A program made the position numbers and the translations under genes. From Cheilinus undulatus (lineage: Eukaryota > Chordata > Actinopteri > Labriformes > Labridae), in NCBI RefSeq assembly GCF_018320785.1, contig NC_054876.1:22590212-22654211 (forward strand): 64,000 bases of DNA, in the 5' to 3' direction. How positions within the stretch are numbered: the first letter of the stretch is position 1; each line of letters begins with the position of its first letter. Below are positions 12,013 to 23,411 of the stretch, piece after piece. The notes under the pieces are model-generated. The model made no database searches, was not told the origin of the DNA, and saw nothing but the letters and a program-made list of their open reading frames with translations.

Positions 12013-12645
12013 ATGGCATCTTTGGGGCTACAAATTCTTGGTGTGGCGCTGGCGGTGCTGGGTTGGATTGGAAACATACTGATCTGCATGCTGCCTCTGT
12101 GGAAGGTGTCCGCTTTCATTGGAAACAACATTGTAGTGGCTCAGACTATCTGGGAAGGTCTGTGGATGACCTGTGTGGTGCAGAGCACCGGCCAGATGCA
12201 GTGCAAGGTTTACGACTCCCTGCTGGCACTGCCTCCGGACCTCCAGGCAGCTCGGGCTATGGTGGTCATCGCCATCCTGTTCTCTCTGTTTGGTCTGCTG
12301 CTGTCAGTGGTTGGAGGGAAATGCACCACATGTGTTGGAGACAAAGTAGCAAAAGCAAAAGTGGCGATCTCTGCTGGTGTGTTCTTCATATTAAGTGGGG
12401 CTCTGTGTCTGGTGACTGTGTCTCTGCCTGCTAATACGATCATAAAGGACTTTTATAACCCCATGGTTCCTGACGCCCAGAGGAGGGAGCTGGGTGCGTG
12501 CTTGTACATGGGCTGGGGAGCATCAGGACTACTGTTGATCGGTGGGGCTCTTCTCTGCTGTCAGTGCCCCTCAGGAAGAGACCGCTACAGTGGGGCAAAG
12601 TACTCCCCACCAAAGTCAACAACACCAGGGAAGGAGTTTGTCTGA
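12013..12645 (+). CDS. claudin-4-like
   Basis: Intact single-exon claudin of 210 residues, and the only plus-strand member of the left block. The ATG has G at -3 and G at +4. First-loop signature: W30, G49-L50-W51, C54, C64. The second loop lacks the usual S-W-S-A-H and reads V-S-L-P-A-N, so the Trp at that position is lost. F-Y-N-P-M-V-P then follows. The pair after membrane segment 2 is C-T-T-C. The tail ends Gly-Lys-Glu-Phe-Val, a Phe-Val PDZ ligand like that of the 20713 gene and unlike the Tyr-Val of the others. It sits head-to-head with 7588-8220 and tail-to-tail with 16611-17246. A TATA box lies close upstream and a poly(A) signal about 320 bases downstream. Confidence 0.97.
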   Translation: MASLGLQILGVALAVLGWIGNILICMLPLWKVSAFIGNNIVVAQTIWEGLWMTCVVQSTGQMQCKVYDSLLALPPDLQAARAMVVIAILFSLFGLLLSVVGGKCTTCVGDKVAKAKVAISAGVFFILSGALCLVTVSLPANTIIKDFYNPMVPDAQRRELGACLYMGWGASGLLLIGGALLCCQCPSGRDRYSGAKYSPPKSTTPGKEFV

Positions 12646-12961
12646 TCACTGCAAACATGAAGAGGAAGAAAACTGAACTTTACAGTGCAAACCTGTTTTC
12701 TTATCAGGTTGTGATTTGCATTTTGACTAACTTTTTTTTAACTCATACACTGTAGCCTTTTGTTTTTGAAACTACAGTAGACTCTTAAATGTACATCATC
12801 TAATAATAATGTAACATCGGTTATATTTGTGGTAAAATCAGTTTGTACTGTTTTTAGTAGTCTTGATAAAACTGTTCTCTTTATGCTTTTTTGCAACATA
12901 AGCACTTAAAAAACATAATTTTGTCACATAAGAATTTCCTAATTTTTATTTTTTTTATATC

Positions 12962-12967
12962 AATAAA
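12962..12967 (+). terminator. polyadenylation signal of the 12013 claudin
   Basis: AATAAA, about 320 bases after the stop codon, followed by a TTTTGTC/T-rich stretch. Confidence 0.5.
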
Positions 12968-13273
12968 AAATATTGTTTTGTCAGCAGTGATTTTATTTCA
13001 TTTGCATTGGTGTTGTACATCTGCATTACTAACAAGCTGCTTAAAAATGGATTTCTCATTTAAAAAAAACTATGATCCCATCAGCCCAAAAAAACTGAAT
13101 GTAAATATACTTAACATTAGAGTCAACATTTATTTAACATTTAACAATGACAGTACGCCCCCATGCAAACTTTAACAGTTAATTTGGGGGCTTTAAAGCA
13201 GTTTATTTGTTGTGTTTGCAATGATACAAATATTCTGTTCTGTGGTGTAGTGAAATGTATACACGGGTATATA

Positions 13274-15080
13274 CAGGTGCATCTCACAAAAATTAGAACA
13301 TCATAGAAAAAGTTTTTTTTCCCTGTGATTTAATTCAAACTTTCATTCCAGATTATCTCATACAAAGTGAAATATTTCATGACCTTTTTATTTGTTTTAT
13401 TGTTTACAATCACAGCTCACAAAAATCCATCATCTCAAAATATAAGAAAATCACAAATATTAGTCCAAAAAGGATTTAAAACACAGAAATGTTGACCTTC
13501 TGGAAAATTATGCTCATTTATGCATACAGTGTGTGGTTGGAGCTCCTTTTGCAAAAATTACTGCATTTACACAATGTGTCATTGAGACAAGCAGCCTTCA
13601 GCTAATCTGTATTGTTGAGTCTGGTGTTTCTCATCTTCCTCTTGACATTTCCCCAGGCATTCTCTACAGGGTTCAGGTCAGAATCAAGCATGGTTATGCC
13701 ATGGTCAGCAAAACTATTTCTGGTATTTTGGCTTCAATGAAAGGTAAATCAGCATCTCCATAAAGCTTCTGAGCAGATGGACACAACATGCTCTAAATCT
13801 CCTTGTAGATGGCTGGCAGTGTTGACTCTGGACTTGATAAAGCATAGTGCACCAACACCAGCAGATGACATGAAACCCAAACCATCCACTAACTGTGGAG
13901 ACTGAAAACACTGAACTCCAAACACCTTGGATTCTGTGCCTCTCAGATCTTCCTCCAGATTCTGGGACCTTGATATTCCAAATGAAATGCAAAATTGGCT
14001 TTCATATGAAAGCAGGTTTTTAGATTGCTGAGCAGTGGTCCAGTTTTTTCTCTCCTTAGCCCAGGCGAGAAGCTCAGGAGCTTCAGGAATAGCTCAACAC
14101 TATGACACTTGTAGTCCATTTCCTGGACCCATCTGTATGTAGCAGTGTTAATTTTGGCAGCCATTTTCAATTTTAGTCATAGCCTTAGTCTTAAGATGAA
14201 ATGTATTTTAGTTTTAGTCATCCTCTTACATTTTTAGTTTTAGTCTAGTTTTAGTCGATGAAAACTCAAAAACATTTTAGTCTAGTTTTAGTCCATCAAA
14301 GTCCTCACATTTGAGGCTTTACTTTTAGTCCAAGCATTTATTTTCTTGCATAAATCTGGTACCAAATCATGGTAGTGTGTTCTATGCAGCTGAAAGGCAG
14401 AATAGCTACAGCTGCATTGTATTTTGACAGATTTACCCACAGTGAAGAAATATCACGGATTTTGAATGTCAAACGAAACATATATTACATTTTAGTCTAG
14501 TGTAAGTCATCTTGATGAAAACTGAACTTACTTTTTGTCAGTTTAAGTCATCACATATCTATTTCTGTTAGTTTTAGTCTAGTTTTTGTCATGGAAAAAG
14601 GCTGTCGACGAACATTTTTAGTCATAGTTTTAGTCAACAAAATTAACACTGGTATGTAGTGGCACTTGATACACAAACTGCAGCCTCAGTCAGCTCTTTG
14701 TAAAGCTCCTCTTGAGTTCTTGAATCTGCTTTGTTTGAGAATCCTCTGAAGGCTGCGCTTATCCCTGTTGCTTGTAGCCCCCCTCCCCACCCCCCTCAAC
14801 TGCCCATGAATATGCTTTGACACAGCACTCTGCCCTTGTTGAGGGTGTCAGTGATTGTCCCAATGATTGTGGTTTAGTGTACTGAACCAGAGTGAAACCT
14901 TTGTTAATTGTACTTTTGCACAATATTCTAATATTTTGAGATGATGGATTTTAAACGAAAAAGTCTTGAAACGTTTCAATTTGCATGAGATGAATCAAGA
15001 ATAGATGGAAATTCAACTTTCTGAAGTAAATCACAAGAAAACGTGAACTTTTACTAATAATCTATTTTTTAGATACACCA
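13274..15080 (-). mobile_element. decayed Tc1-like transposon, interrupted by a hAT MITE
   Basis: The left end is CAGGTGCATCTCACAAAAAT after a TA, and the right end is AGATACACCA before a TA. These are diverged inverted ends of a fish Tc1 family with TA target duplication. Transposase remains on the minus strand, for example the stretch F-H-L-E-Y-Q-G-P-R-I-W-R-K-I near 13940-13985. The gene has lost its frame in several places. A separate 509-base element sits inside it at 14143-14651. Confidence 0.75.
14143..14651. mobile_element. hAT MITE nested in the Tc1 element
   Basis: The ends are CAGTGTTAATTTTGGC and CAACAAAATTAACACTG, perfect inverted repeats over the first 14 bases apart from one slip. 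The flanks carry an exact 8-bp direct duplication GTATGTAG (14135-14142 and 14652-14659), the hAT signature. The interior is built from repeated TTTTAGT(C) words and encodes nothing. Confidence 0.85.
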
Positions 15081-16078
15081 TACACACTTCTTTGCAGTAT
15101 ACATTAAGCATTCCCACTTCTAAATCTTCTTTAATAAATATCATGCAGTAGTATGATGCATTTTGGTTTTCCTTTAATGGCTATGGCATTCCCCACCTTT
15201 CTCTGCCTGTGACTGGCTTAGACTTGAAATTGCCTTAGTTGTCTTGTTGGGTGTGAATATCAGGCTGAGCCAATCAGGCGTAGAGTAGGGCAGGTCATAC
15301 ACACAACTCTCTGGAATATCTCAAGGAAATTCATAATGATTCTTTCTACTTGAAGTTAAGCAGCAGAGGTTGGGAGACAATGTGAGAACACAAAATGATT
15401 TTTAAAGTCTATAACACAGGCCATATACTTTGTTTTGTTAGAAAGAATAGTGGGGATTAAATTAAAATCTGCAGGCACACAGCTACACCACAGAAAATAC
15501 TTTTACTTTTTTATTAGCTTAAATTAAGTCTTTTTACATTGTTGCCTCGCTATTTTAACCAAAGCAGTGTTTTTTCCCACTTTAAGCCTGAGCTCATCTG
15601 ATAGGCCAAATGAAAGCAGCCACGGAAGTGAAAAATTACAACAGTGTATTATTTTTTTTGTCAGGCTGCTTTTAACTGAAAAGTCTTGAAACAAAAAGAA
15701 AACCATTAAAGAGCTTTGGGACAAATCATCCTGACAGGACTTGGCAGATGTGCTCTTACTGTGCAAAGTGTAAACAGCCATTCTTTGGAGAAATGAGAGA
15801 GTTCCTTAGCAACGTGAATTCAAGCATACACTGAGGACTGACGTTGCTGGCAGTGACTTACATTTCAGCCGAGACAGAAACTGTAAATAACACTTTGATA
15901 CAAGGGCAGAAAGGTGACAACGGAGCCAGTAACAGTAAGTTCACAGGAATCTGCTCCCTTGAATTCCTGAGGGCTTTATCACAAGTCACTGGTGGGAAGT
16001 GAAGTTTCAGTATTTTCAAAATGTGTGCACAGGTGCAGGACAAAAAACAAGAGAATATAAGAAACAATACAAAGAGGC
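15081..16078. other. intergenic between convergent claudins
   Basis: No gene is recognised. The end of this stretch meets the 3' untranslated region of the minus-strand claudin at 16611-17246. Confidence 0.45.
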
Positions 16079-16084
16079 TTTATT
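16079..16084 (-). terminator. polyadenylation signal of the 16611 claudin
   Basis: AATAAA on the minus strand, about 530 bases past the stop codon. It is the best placed of several A-rich candidates. Confidence 0.45.
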
Positions 16085-16610
16085 TGTCACATTAGAATTA
16101 CAGTTAAAACCAGTCCATCTTCAGATTAGGAAATAATCTAAAAATGTTTGCACTGATAAAAACTTTTAAAACATATCTAGGCAGCAATTTATAAAACAAT
16201 GTATATAAATTAGAGCTTTTATTTGTTTTGATATACTTTCTGTCTTTTTGAACTGAAGTATTTTTGTCCAAGTAAAATATAGTTGCAGAGACATTTTAAA
16301 GGTTTAAGCCCTGAATTCACAGCTCCTACAACATATTACAAAAGAACACATGTCTAAGTGGATAAGTGGCAGTGCCAGATGATTAATCAGGAAGGTCAAG
16401 TCAAACATTAAGAAAAAAACACAAGATATCACAGTATCCTTGACAGTTTCAATGTGGTGTCCTTCAAAAAAATGCAATCAATAGTATTTCTTTGCTAACA
16501 AAGGACAAAGACAAAGTTATTGGTTGGCATTGACAGCTACTTTAAGCACATAAATTTAAACCTATTAATGATAATCATGACCTCCTGTGTTACAACTTCA
16601 GCCAAAACAC

Positions 16611-17246
16611 TCACACATAGTCCACATTTGATGATGCCGTTCTTGCAGGGGCAAACTTTGCAGGAATGTAGGGTCTGCTGTCTTTTGGGGGACAGTTGTT
16701 GCAGAGCAGGCCTCCTCCTAGCAGCAGCAGCCCAGCGGACCCCCAGCCGATGTAAAGCGCAGCTCCAAGCTCTCTCCTCTGAGCTGCGATCACCAAAGGG
16801 TTGTAAAAGTCCCTGATCACTGCATGAGCAGACCACGACACCGGGATCAAGATCAGAAAGGCTGCGATTATGAAGATCACTCCAGAGACGATGCACGCTT
16901 TAGCTTTGGACACTTCATCGTCCATGCAGTTGGTACACTTCCCTCCAACCACAGCCATGAGGACGCCAAACACTCCAACTATCACAGAGATGACCACCAT
17001 CGCCCTGGCAGCCTGTAGGTCTTGAGGTAGAGCTAGCATGGAGTCGTACACCTTACACTGCATCTGGCCTGTGCTTTGAACCACACAGTTCATCCACAAG
17101 CCTTCCCAAATGACCTGGGCAGTGACGATGTTTGCTCCAACGAAAGCGGTGACTCTCCACATGGGAAGAGCGCAGGTGATGATGGTGCCAAGCCAGCCGA
17201 TGAAAGCAAGCAGCACACCCATTATCTGCAGGCCCTGGGAAGCCAT
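16611..17246 (-). CDS. claudin-3/4-like
   Basis: Intact single-exon claudin of 211 residues beginning M-A-S-Q-G-L-Q. Signature: W30, G49-L50-W51, C54, C64. The loop opens [11 protein letters not shown]. The second loop has S-W-S-A-H and D-F-Y-N-P-L-V, the form typical of claudin-3 and -4. The juxtamembrane patch after segment 4 is C-N-N-C-P-P-K-D. The tail ends Asn-Val-Asp-Tyr-Val, a PDZ ligand. It is convergent with 12013-12645 and in tandem with 20713-21357, about 3.5 kb away, consistent with local duplication. No close TATA box was found in the 400 bases before the ATG. A TATAAGG-like word about 480 bases upstream (near 17730) is only a weak candidate. Confidence 0.97.
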   Translation of the reverse strand: MASQGLQIMGVLLAFIGWLGTIITCALPMWRVTAFVGANIVTAQVIWEGLWMNCVVQSTGQMQCKVYDSMLALPQDLQAARAMVVISVIVGVFGVLMAVVGGKCTNCMDDEVSKAKACIVSGVIFIIAAFLILIPVSWSAHAVIRDFYNPLVIAAQRRELGAALYIGWGSAGLLLLGGGLLCNNCPPKDSRPYIPAKFAPARTASSNVDYV

Positions 17247-18179
17247 ACTTATTCAGCTGTCATAAGCCCCAAACTTTGTCTCTCTTTGAAAATATCAGGT
17301 CTTGGAGATTGCTCAAATCCTGATGAAAATAAAGCAATTTTTCTAAGATCCTTTTAATGCTGTTTGAGTAAGTGTTAGCTTTGCTGTGATGGTCCAAGGT
17401 CCGCTCTGTGAGAAGATACCTGCCTCCTTTTGTGATTTGAACTCTCAGGGTGGAGTTTCTTTGCTCCCAGACAAAAGAGGGGAAGATGAGAACTGATATC
17501 CACAACCCTTGTTTTCCCTCTGAGTTCATTGTTCCCACACAAACACGGTTTGTTACCCCAAGCAAGGATTCCAGACTGGGAACAATGGCTGTGGATCCAC
17601 CTGTGCTCACATGCTCATGCACACGCAAACACACGGACCCAGTCACTCAGGTCAAGCCTTAAGCAAACACAAACTCTTTGTCTTTTCTTTAGATTTAGAT
17701 TTTTCTCTGAAGGCAGATAAAGATAAGGCCTTATATCTCCATTCAGCAATTGAGAATTTACCTTTGCTATTTACCTTTCTTTTATTTTCTCATTAACATC
17801 ACAATCATTATATCACTTTGAACATTTTAGCCATATGGTACTGTTTTAAAATCTTTTAAGGAAACGTGCTTTAAATATACCAATGTATCCTTAGATAAAG
17901 ATGTCAGGATCCAAAAACTTGAGAGGGACTGGCTGCAGACCGTACTTCTCTGACGGACACTCTCACCGATCATTCATCTGAGACACCGTGTATTTTAGAA
18001 AGGAAGTGTTGCAATTTGCCAGTTCAATGTATTTCCAGTTTTAGACTCATACACAACATCTGGAAGTTACATTTATAAATTAACCAGAGTGCAATCATTA
18101 CAGACAAGGCAACACTTTAAAACCAAAAAGAAGGGTCAGAGGTCTAATCCAGGAAAAAATAATGAATAGATGTGTTTAG
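17247..18179. other. upstream region of the 16611 claudin
   Basis: Presumed minus-strand promoter and leader. No open frame with family resemblance is seen. The repeat block that follows begins near 18180. Confidence 0.45.
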
Positions 18180-18975
18180 GAAGTACTTACATGAACAGTT
18201 ACTCGCTTAAGCTTTGTAAGCTCAAAGCTACAGTAGCTACATAATTACCTTTACTAAGTAAGCCAATAGGCTAAGTTAGCTTTAGCAATGTGATCCTTAG
18301 CAAAACAGTGAAAGCTAAAGTAGCTACATAGATACCTATTTACATAGCTATTATAGCATAGCTCTGTTAGTTAACTTAGCTTTAGTAACATGAGCTTAAG
18401 CAAACATAGCTAAAGGTAATTTAGCTAGTAAAGTATAATAATATAGATATGTAGGCTAGCTTACATAGCTGCTCTGTGAGCTTAGCTTTAGCTACAATAG
18501 CTTGTTAGCTACTTAGCTCTGTTATTTACAGTTAAGTTAGCTTTGGCAATGTGATCTTTGGCAAAAGTTGCTAAAGCAAATTTAACTACATAGATAAAGT
18601 AGATACATAGGTTATGTAGCAGCTCTTTGATCTTATTTTAAACTACAAAAACTATGTAGCTAAGTTAGCCTCAGCAAACATAGCCAAAGCTGACTAAGCT
18701 ACTGTATGTAGATTATGTAGATGCATAGCTTACTCCTAGCTGCTTGTGAGCTTAGCTTTAGCTACAATAGCAACATAGCTACCTAGCTCTGTTATCTATT
18801 GCTATATTGGCTTTAATGATGTGAGCTTTATTGAAAGAAACATAAGCAAACTTAGCATGCAGATAATGTGATATGTAGCTTACGTAGTTGCTTTGTGAGC
18901 TTAGCTTTAGCTATGGAACTACATTATTCACGTAATTTACACAGGTTATTCAGCTAATGGCACTACATAAGCTAC
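18180..18975. repeat. degenerate tandem repeat rich in TTAGCTTTAGC
   Basis: About 800 bases are built from recurring words such as GAGCTTAGCTTTAGCTACA, TAGCTACATAG and GTTAGCTTTAGCAATGTGA. Matching landmarks recur at about 18264, 18367, 18522 and 18792, so the spacing is about 103, 155 and 270 bases. This points to a compound unit with internal duplications, not a simple satellite. AGCT and GCTAGC palindromes are dense. No protein is encoded. Confidence 0.65.
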
Positions 18976-20422
18976 GCTTGCTGTACAAGCATTTCTTTTC
19001 TCATAAAGATCATATAATGTTATTTATGTAGAGGGTCAATACTCTTGTCTTTCCCTTCAAGCATTCCTGAAACCTTTACAAAGAGACAGACAGCAGCATG
19101 TGTTGAATAATAATGATAATGAAGACAATAATAAATAGTGGGCTAATAATAATTATTCAGTAATAATTAGTGTATTCCCCAATAGAAATTTTTAAAAAGT
19201 AACATTTTCTTCATTGTTGTTTTCATCATGAACCATAAATGCAACAAAATCTGGTATAATCATATTTGAAATGTCAAGTTAAATTAACAAAAATAAAATG
19301 GCCCTCTTGAGGTTGATCACATGTAAAAGAATGCTCATATGCATTTATAGGTGGAGCAAGAGATGGCTTACAGGGCTTAAGCCCAGAATGTCTTCTCAAC
19401 ATCCCTGATGGCAAAATACATGTTAAAGAAAAGATGGTAATAAACAAAAGGATCACAACATGTAAATGTCATTTTTGTAGCAAAACAGACTAAACTCTTT
19501 TTTTTAAACTACTTGGACTTACACACACACTGTAGGGTTAAATAAACATTTCACATTGTACTGAAGGTGACCATTTTCATTAAGCATTATGGCTTCAGAA
19601 TGATGGAGACACTTTGAGAACAAAGTGATGTTGGCTTTAAATGGTTTCTCTCAGAGAAACTTCGAAGATTTATGATGTATATATTTGTTTGCATTTAAAA
19701 TCTAAATTGCTTGTTCATAATTATTGTGCATATAACTGCATGATAGGAAAAAAGGATTTCTAAGGGAGTAAGCCCCAGAATCCTAAGTTTGGGTTTAACC
19801 CCAGATATTTGGCACTTTTGCTCCGCCCCCTGCTTAGATCTGTCACATATGTTGACAGGTGCTGGCTGTGTTACCTTCATTGTAAGGTTCAAATGTCTTT
19901 TGTGGCTCCAGACTTTTTTTTTTTTTTCCTGAAAAGGAAGGAATTGTAAACTCAGTAATATTAACAATAAGACATTAACTTGTTCATGTAGCTGCAGTAA
20001 AAGATCAAAGCAAATGGCTTTACTATTGCTAGATTCTTAACATTTAACCTCTAAACAAATAAAAATAGGTCCTGTGAGTCCATACAAAACACTATTACCA
20101 GTGCCTGTAGGCTTACAGTTTGAACAAGACCTGTTTTTCCACCACACCTAAACCTGATCCACAAGAAAGCCAGACAATAGATGCTCTAGTTGAAGGCGTA
20201 TGTGTCAATATTTTGATTTGAATAACTGTCGACTCCATATTTATGCACCAATAACAGTGTGGAAAGTCAGATAACAGTAGAAGCTGGTTCAAGTATTAGA
20301 TATCTATATTTGTTTAGTTTTGGACAGCAATGCATGAATCAAGATGAATTATTCATGTTGATAACAGCTGCTGTGTAAATGTGTGAAAAATCAGAGAAGC
20401 AAAGGAGTTTTGTTATAAAATA
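18976..20422. other. intergenic with short simple repeats
   Basis: An AAT-rich stretch lies at about 19100-19170 and a T run at about 19912-19928. No gene was recognised. The right end is the 3' flank of the minus-strand claudin. Confidence 0.45.
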
Positions 20423-20428
20423 TTTATT
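20423..20428 (-). terminator. polyadenylation signal of the 20713 claudin
   Basis: AATAAA on the minus strand, about 285 bases after the stop codon. Confidence 0.45.
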
Positions 20429-20712
20429 TACAGCATATGACATCTTACTCATAGTTCATAAAAAACAACCCACACACATTTTTTTCTTAAACAAAATGTT
20501 TTACATCATTCTTTATGGTAAGAAAACACATACAAATGACTGCATCATATACAAGTTACCCAAGTCCCTCCTTGGGTGTGGTTCCTTTCTTTATATTCGA
20601 TCTTTAAACACTCATGAGAAGTAAAAATCAAGGGTAACTTTTTCTCCTGTAGCTCCAGTCCCAACCCAGAAGCACCAGTTCAACTGTCCCCGAAAACACC
20701 ATCAGGTCTATT

Positions 20713-21357
20713 TTAGACAAAGTCTTTACCGGATGCTGGTGCTGAGGCCTCAGACCTGGCAGCCTTGTACCTTGCAGTGTAGGAGTTTTCATCTTTAGGT
20801 GGGCAGTTGCAGCAGAGCAATGCACCTCCAATCAGCATCAAAGCACCTGCTCCCCACCCGATGTAGAGCGCAGCACCCAACTCTCTCTTCTGGCCACTGA
20901 CCAACAAGGGGTTGTAGAAGTTTTGGATGATGGTGTGGGCCGTCCAGCAGACAGGGACGAGGACAAGGATCCCAGCAATGATGAACATCACTCCTGCTGC
21001 GATGCCCACCTTGGTTTTAGATGATGGATCTTCCACACAGTTGGTGCATTTACCCCCGGCCATAGCGAGCAGGATAGCCATAATGCCCACCAAAATGGCG
21101 ACGATGGTCAGGGCCCGGGCAGCCTGGAGGTCAGTAGAGAGGGCCAGCATGGAGTCGTAGACTTTACATTGCATCTGGCCTGTGCTCTGAACGACACAAT
21201 TCATCCATATGCCTTCCCAAGTGGTCTGCGAGGTGACGATATTGCTGCCAATAAAAGCACTGACCTTCCACATGGGAATGGCACACACAATGATGGCGCC
21301 AATCCAGCCAAAGATGCCAAGAGCTGCACCCAGCATTTGTAACCCAGCAGACACCAT
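20713..21357 (-). CDS. claudin-3/4-like with a G-I-W loop motif
   Basis: Intact single-exon claudin of 214 residues. I start it at the ATG at 21357 (M-V-S-A-G-L-Q). This has A at -3 and G at +4 and lines up with the other claudins. The frame is open eight codons further, but only to a TTG. Signature: W30, G49-I50-W51, C54, C64. Isoleucine replaces the Leu of the G-L-W motif that all other members here keep. The second loop reads C-W-T-A-H and N-F-Y-N-P-L-L. The tail after C-C-N-C-P-P-K-D is longer than in its neighbours and ends Gly-Lys-Asp-Phe-Val, a PDZ ligand. It is the last member of the left block. About 20 kb without claudins follow. Confidence 0.96.
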   Translation of the reverse strand: MVSAGLQMLGAALGIFGWIGAIIVCAIPMWKVSAFIGSNIVTSQTTWEGIWMNCVVQSTGQMQCKVYDSMLALSTDLQAARALTIVAILVGIMAILLAMAGGKCTNCVEDPSSKTKVGIAAGVMFIIAGILVLVPVCWTAHTIIQNFYNPLLVSGQKRELGAALYIGWGAGALMLIGGALLCCNCPPKDENSYTARYKAARSEASAPASGKDFV

Positions 21358-22450
21358 CGTGGATTTGTGGATTTTCCTCAAAAATCAAAATTCTGTCTCT
21401 GGTCAGCAGTGACTTGAAAGTTCTCTCTGTGTGCTGTAAATCCTCTCTTGAAGTGACGCAAGTTTGTGGATTTTTTTGTCTTCTGCTGTGTCGTTCGTCA
21501 CACAGTGGGATTTTCTGAATGGTTGGAGATTCAGATGAGAACAGGTACATATGATCTCCTCTCTAAAAGAGGAGGGGCCAAGAGGCAAAACAGCTCACCG
21601 TCATCCGCCTTGTTCCCCAGGTTTACTCCCAAACTCAGAACCTGTTTAACCTCCCTCAACTATCCTGTGACAAACAAAACAAGTGAGAAACTGCTCTGCA
21701 TGTAGCACAATATACAGGATAAAATTCATAATTTAACATATTTAAAAGCATGTCATAAAGTACTAGGCAGGAAAAAGAGGATTTCTTTATTTATTATGTG
21801 CCTTTATTTTCCCTCCCCCATACCCAGTTTCACCTGAAGCAGCAGGAGGGTGGAGCGACATCCTGAGTGCAAGGTGACTCAGTCTGTTTTGAATGATAGT
21901 AACAGGAGACTGACCAAATATGGTCATGTGCTCAGTGATTTTATTTCCATTACACCCTTAGAAAGTATGGATATCATGCTGTTTAAGTTCAATTAGTGAC
22001 CTTTAACGCCCCCACTCACCTGTGTTCTAGCAATTTTATCCGTCAAAGACTATTTACAGGAAATGTGTCTGCTTTTTAATTTATCCTAAGAATGTTTTGG
22101 ACACATGTTGACTGTTGATCAGAAATGAAAGCACTTTGATCAAAGTCAGTTTAATTTTATGTTTTTTAATAATTTAAATACTATGCTAAGACCTCTACCT
22201 GAACAAGGAGGAGGACTTGGCCTTAAAAGGCACACATAGTGCCCCCAGTTGCCCCAAGATCTTGAGAAAGATCTTTCAAAATTACTTCATTATCGTGGGA
22301 AGGCTGTTTTTTGGCAAGAAAAGAGATAATGAGTTGAAATATTACTAAACTATTTAAATTTCTTACTCTGTTTCACAGTAAAACAGAGTAAAATGAAATG
22401 TAAGGGCTGCATTTCTACTAAATACTTTAAATATTTCACAGACATTTTGA
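21358..22450. other. upstream region of the 20713 claudin
   Basis: Presumed minus-strand promoter and leader. No clear TATA element. No other gene was recognised. Confidence 0.4.
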
Positions 22451-22459
22451 CAACTTTTT

Positions 22460-22540
22460 TTCCAGACACACTTTCATGACCCACTGGAAGCTGCTCCATG
22501 ACCCACTTTTGGGTCCCGACCCACCAGTTGAGAACCACTG
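22460..22540. mobile_element. terminal fragment of a hAT-like element
   Basis: The stretch ends CCCGACCCACCAGTTGAGAA then CCACTG. Read from the other strand it begins CAGTGGTTCTCAACTGG, a typical hAT end. No partner end was found nearby, so only one terminus is claimed. Confidence 0.5.
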
Positions 22541-22934
22541 GTATAAGAGACCTGGTCAATTGGGTCAACTGGGTCATGTGGTTTGGTTCGCTTCCACATT
22601 GCACTTTGTCAAATGAACAAAACCATCTGGATAAAGTCAAACAGTTAAGCGTTTGTAGAGGTGTCAGCCCAAACAAACGATAAAGAAGAAAAGATGTATG
22701 AGGAATGGCTTTTAAATAATGAGACTGGGCTCATGAGGATAAAACCACATGGTCTGAGTCACACTGAGTGTTATATATCATGGTCTTCATGCACCATTGC
22801 CGTAAGTTTCCAATAAGTGACATCTTTAGTTCACTGCTAGCTACTAATTGAGTGCACGTTTTTGCTGGGGTGTCAGAAAATGATCAGTTTAAAGTTGAGT
22901 AATTTTCTAAAAAAAAAAAAAAAACTGGGTTTCC

Positions 22935-23411
22935 CTCAATTTGTTCAAAAATGTCTTCATAAATTTTCATGTGTTCTTCCCTTTGAGCAGGAGTCAGAGG
23001 TTTTGGGACAACTTTGGCCCACACTTTTGTCATGTTCAAATTTTCATGCAAAATTTGCCAAACTGTCTTTTTATGAATGAGACCATTTCTGCTATCATTT
23101 TTATGCTGAGTCGTGGATCATTTTGCACAATTTGTGTCATCTGATGTGCATGGGCGCCTAGAACGTTCATTGTCTTGGACATCCTCTCTGCCTTCACGAA
23201 ACCTTTCATGCCATTCAGACACACCTGACATGCAGTGTTCCCCAAACACCTCAGTTAATGTATGAAAAGATTCAGCTGCTGTTTTGTTCAATTTCAAGAA
23301 CAGAAACCGGAAAGCCTTTTCCTTCTGCAGGCAGATTTTATAACCACATAAACAAAGAAACAACACCAAATTTATACTGTCTTGGGATTTGTGCTTTTGC
23401 TTTGATGCCAT
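22935..23411 (-). mobile_element. mariner transposase fragment (N-terminal part)
   Basis: Minus-strand reading gives mariner helix-turn-helix landmarks: S-E-W-H-E-R-F-R-E-G-R-E-D-V, then a C-T-S-D-D-T linker, then R-L-S-I-K-M-I-A-E-M-V, and finally W-A-K-V-V-P-K-P-L. The pieces lie in two frames with a shift near 23120. The catalytic D,D-34-D core is not present. An ATG at 23411 opens a stretch unlike mariner, so the 5' end may be joined to unrelated sequence. Confidence 0.75.

Noticed and set aside
21358-21381. Longer N-terminus for the 20713 claudin
   Set aside because: The extra eight codons begin at TTG, are unlike any claudin opening, and the ATG at 21357 has a good context and family-typical start.
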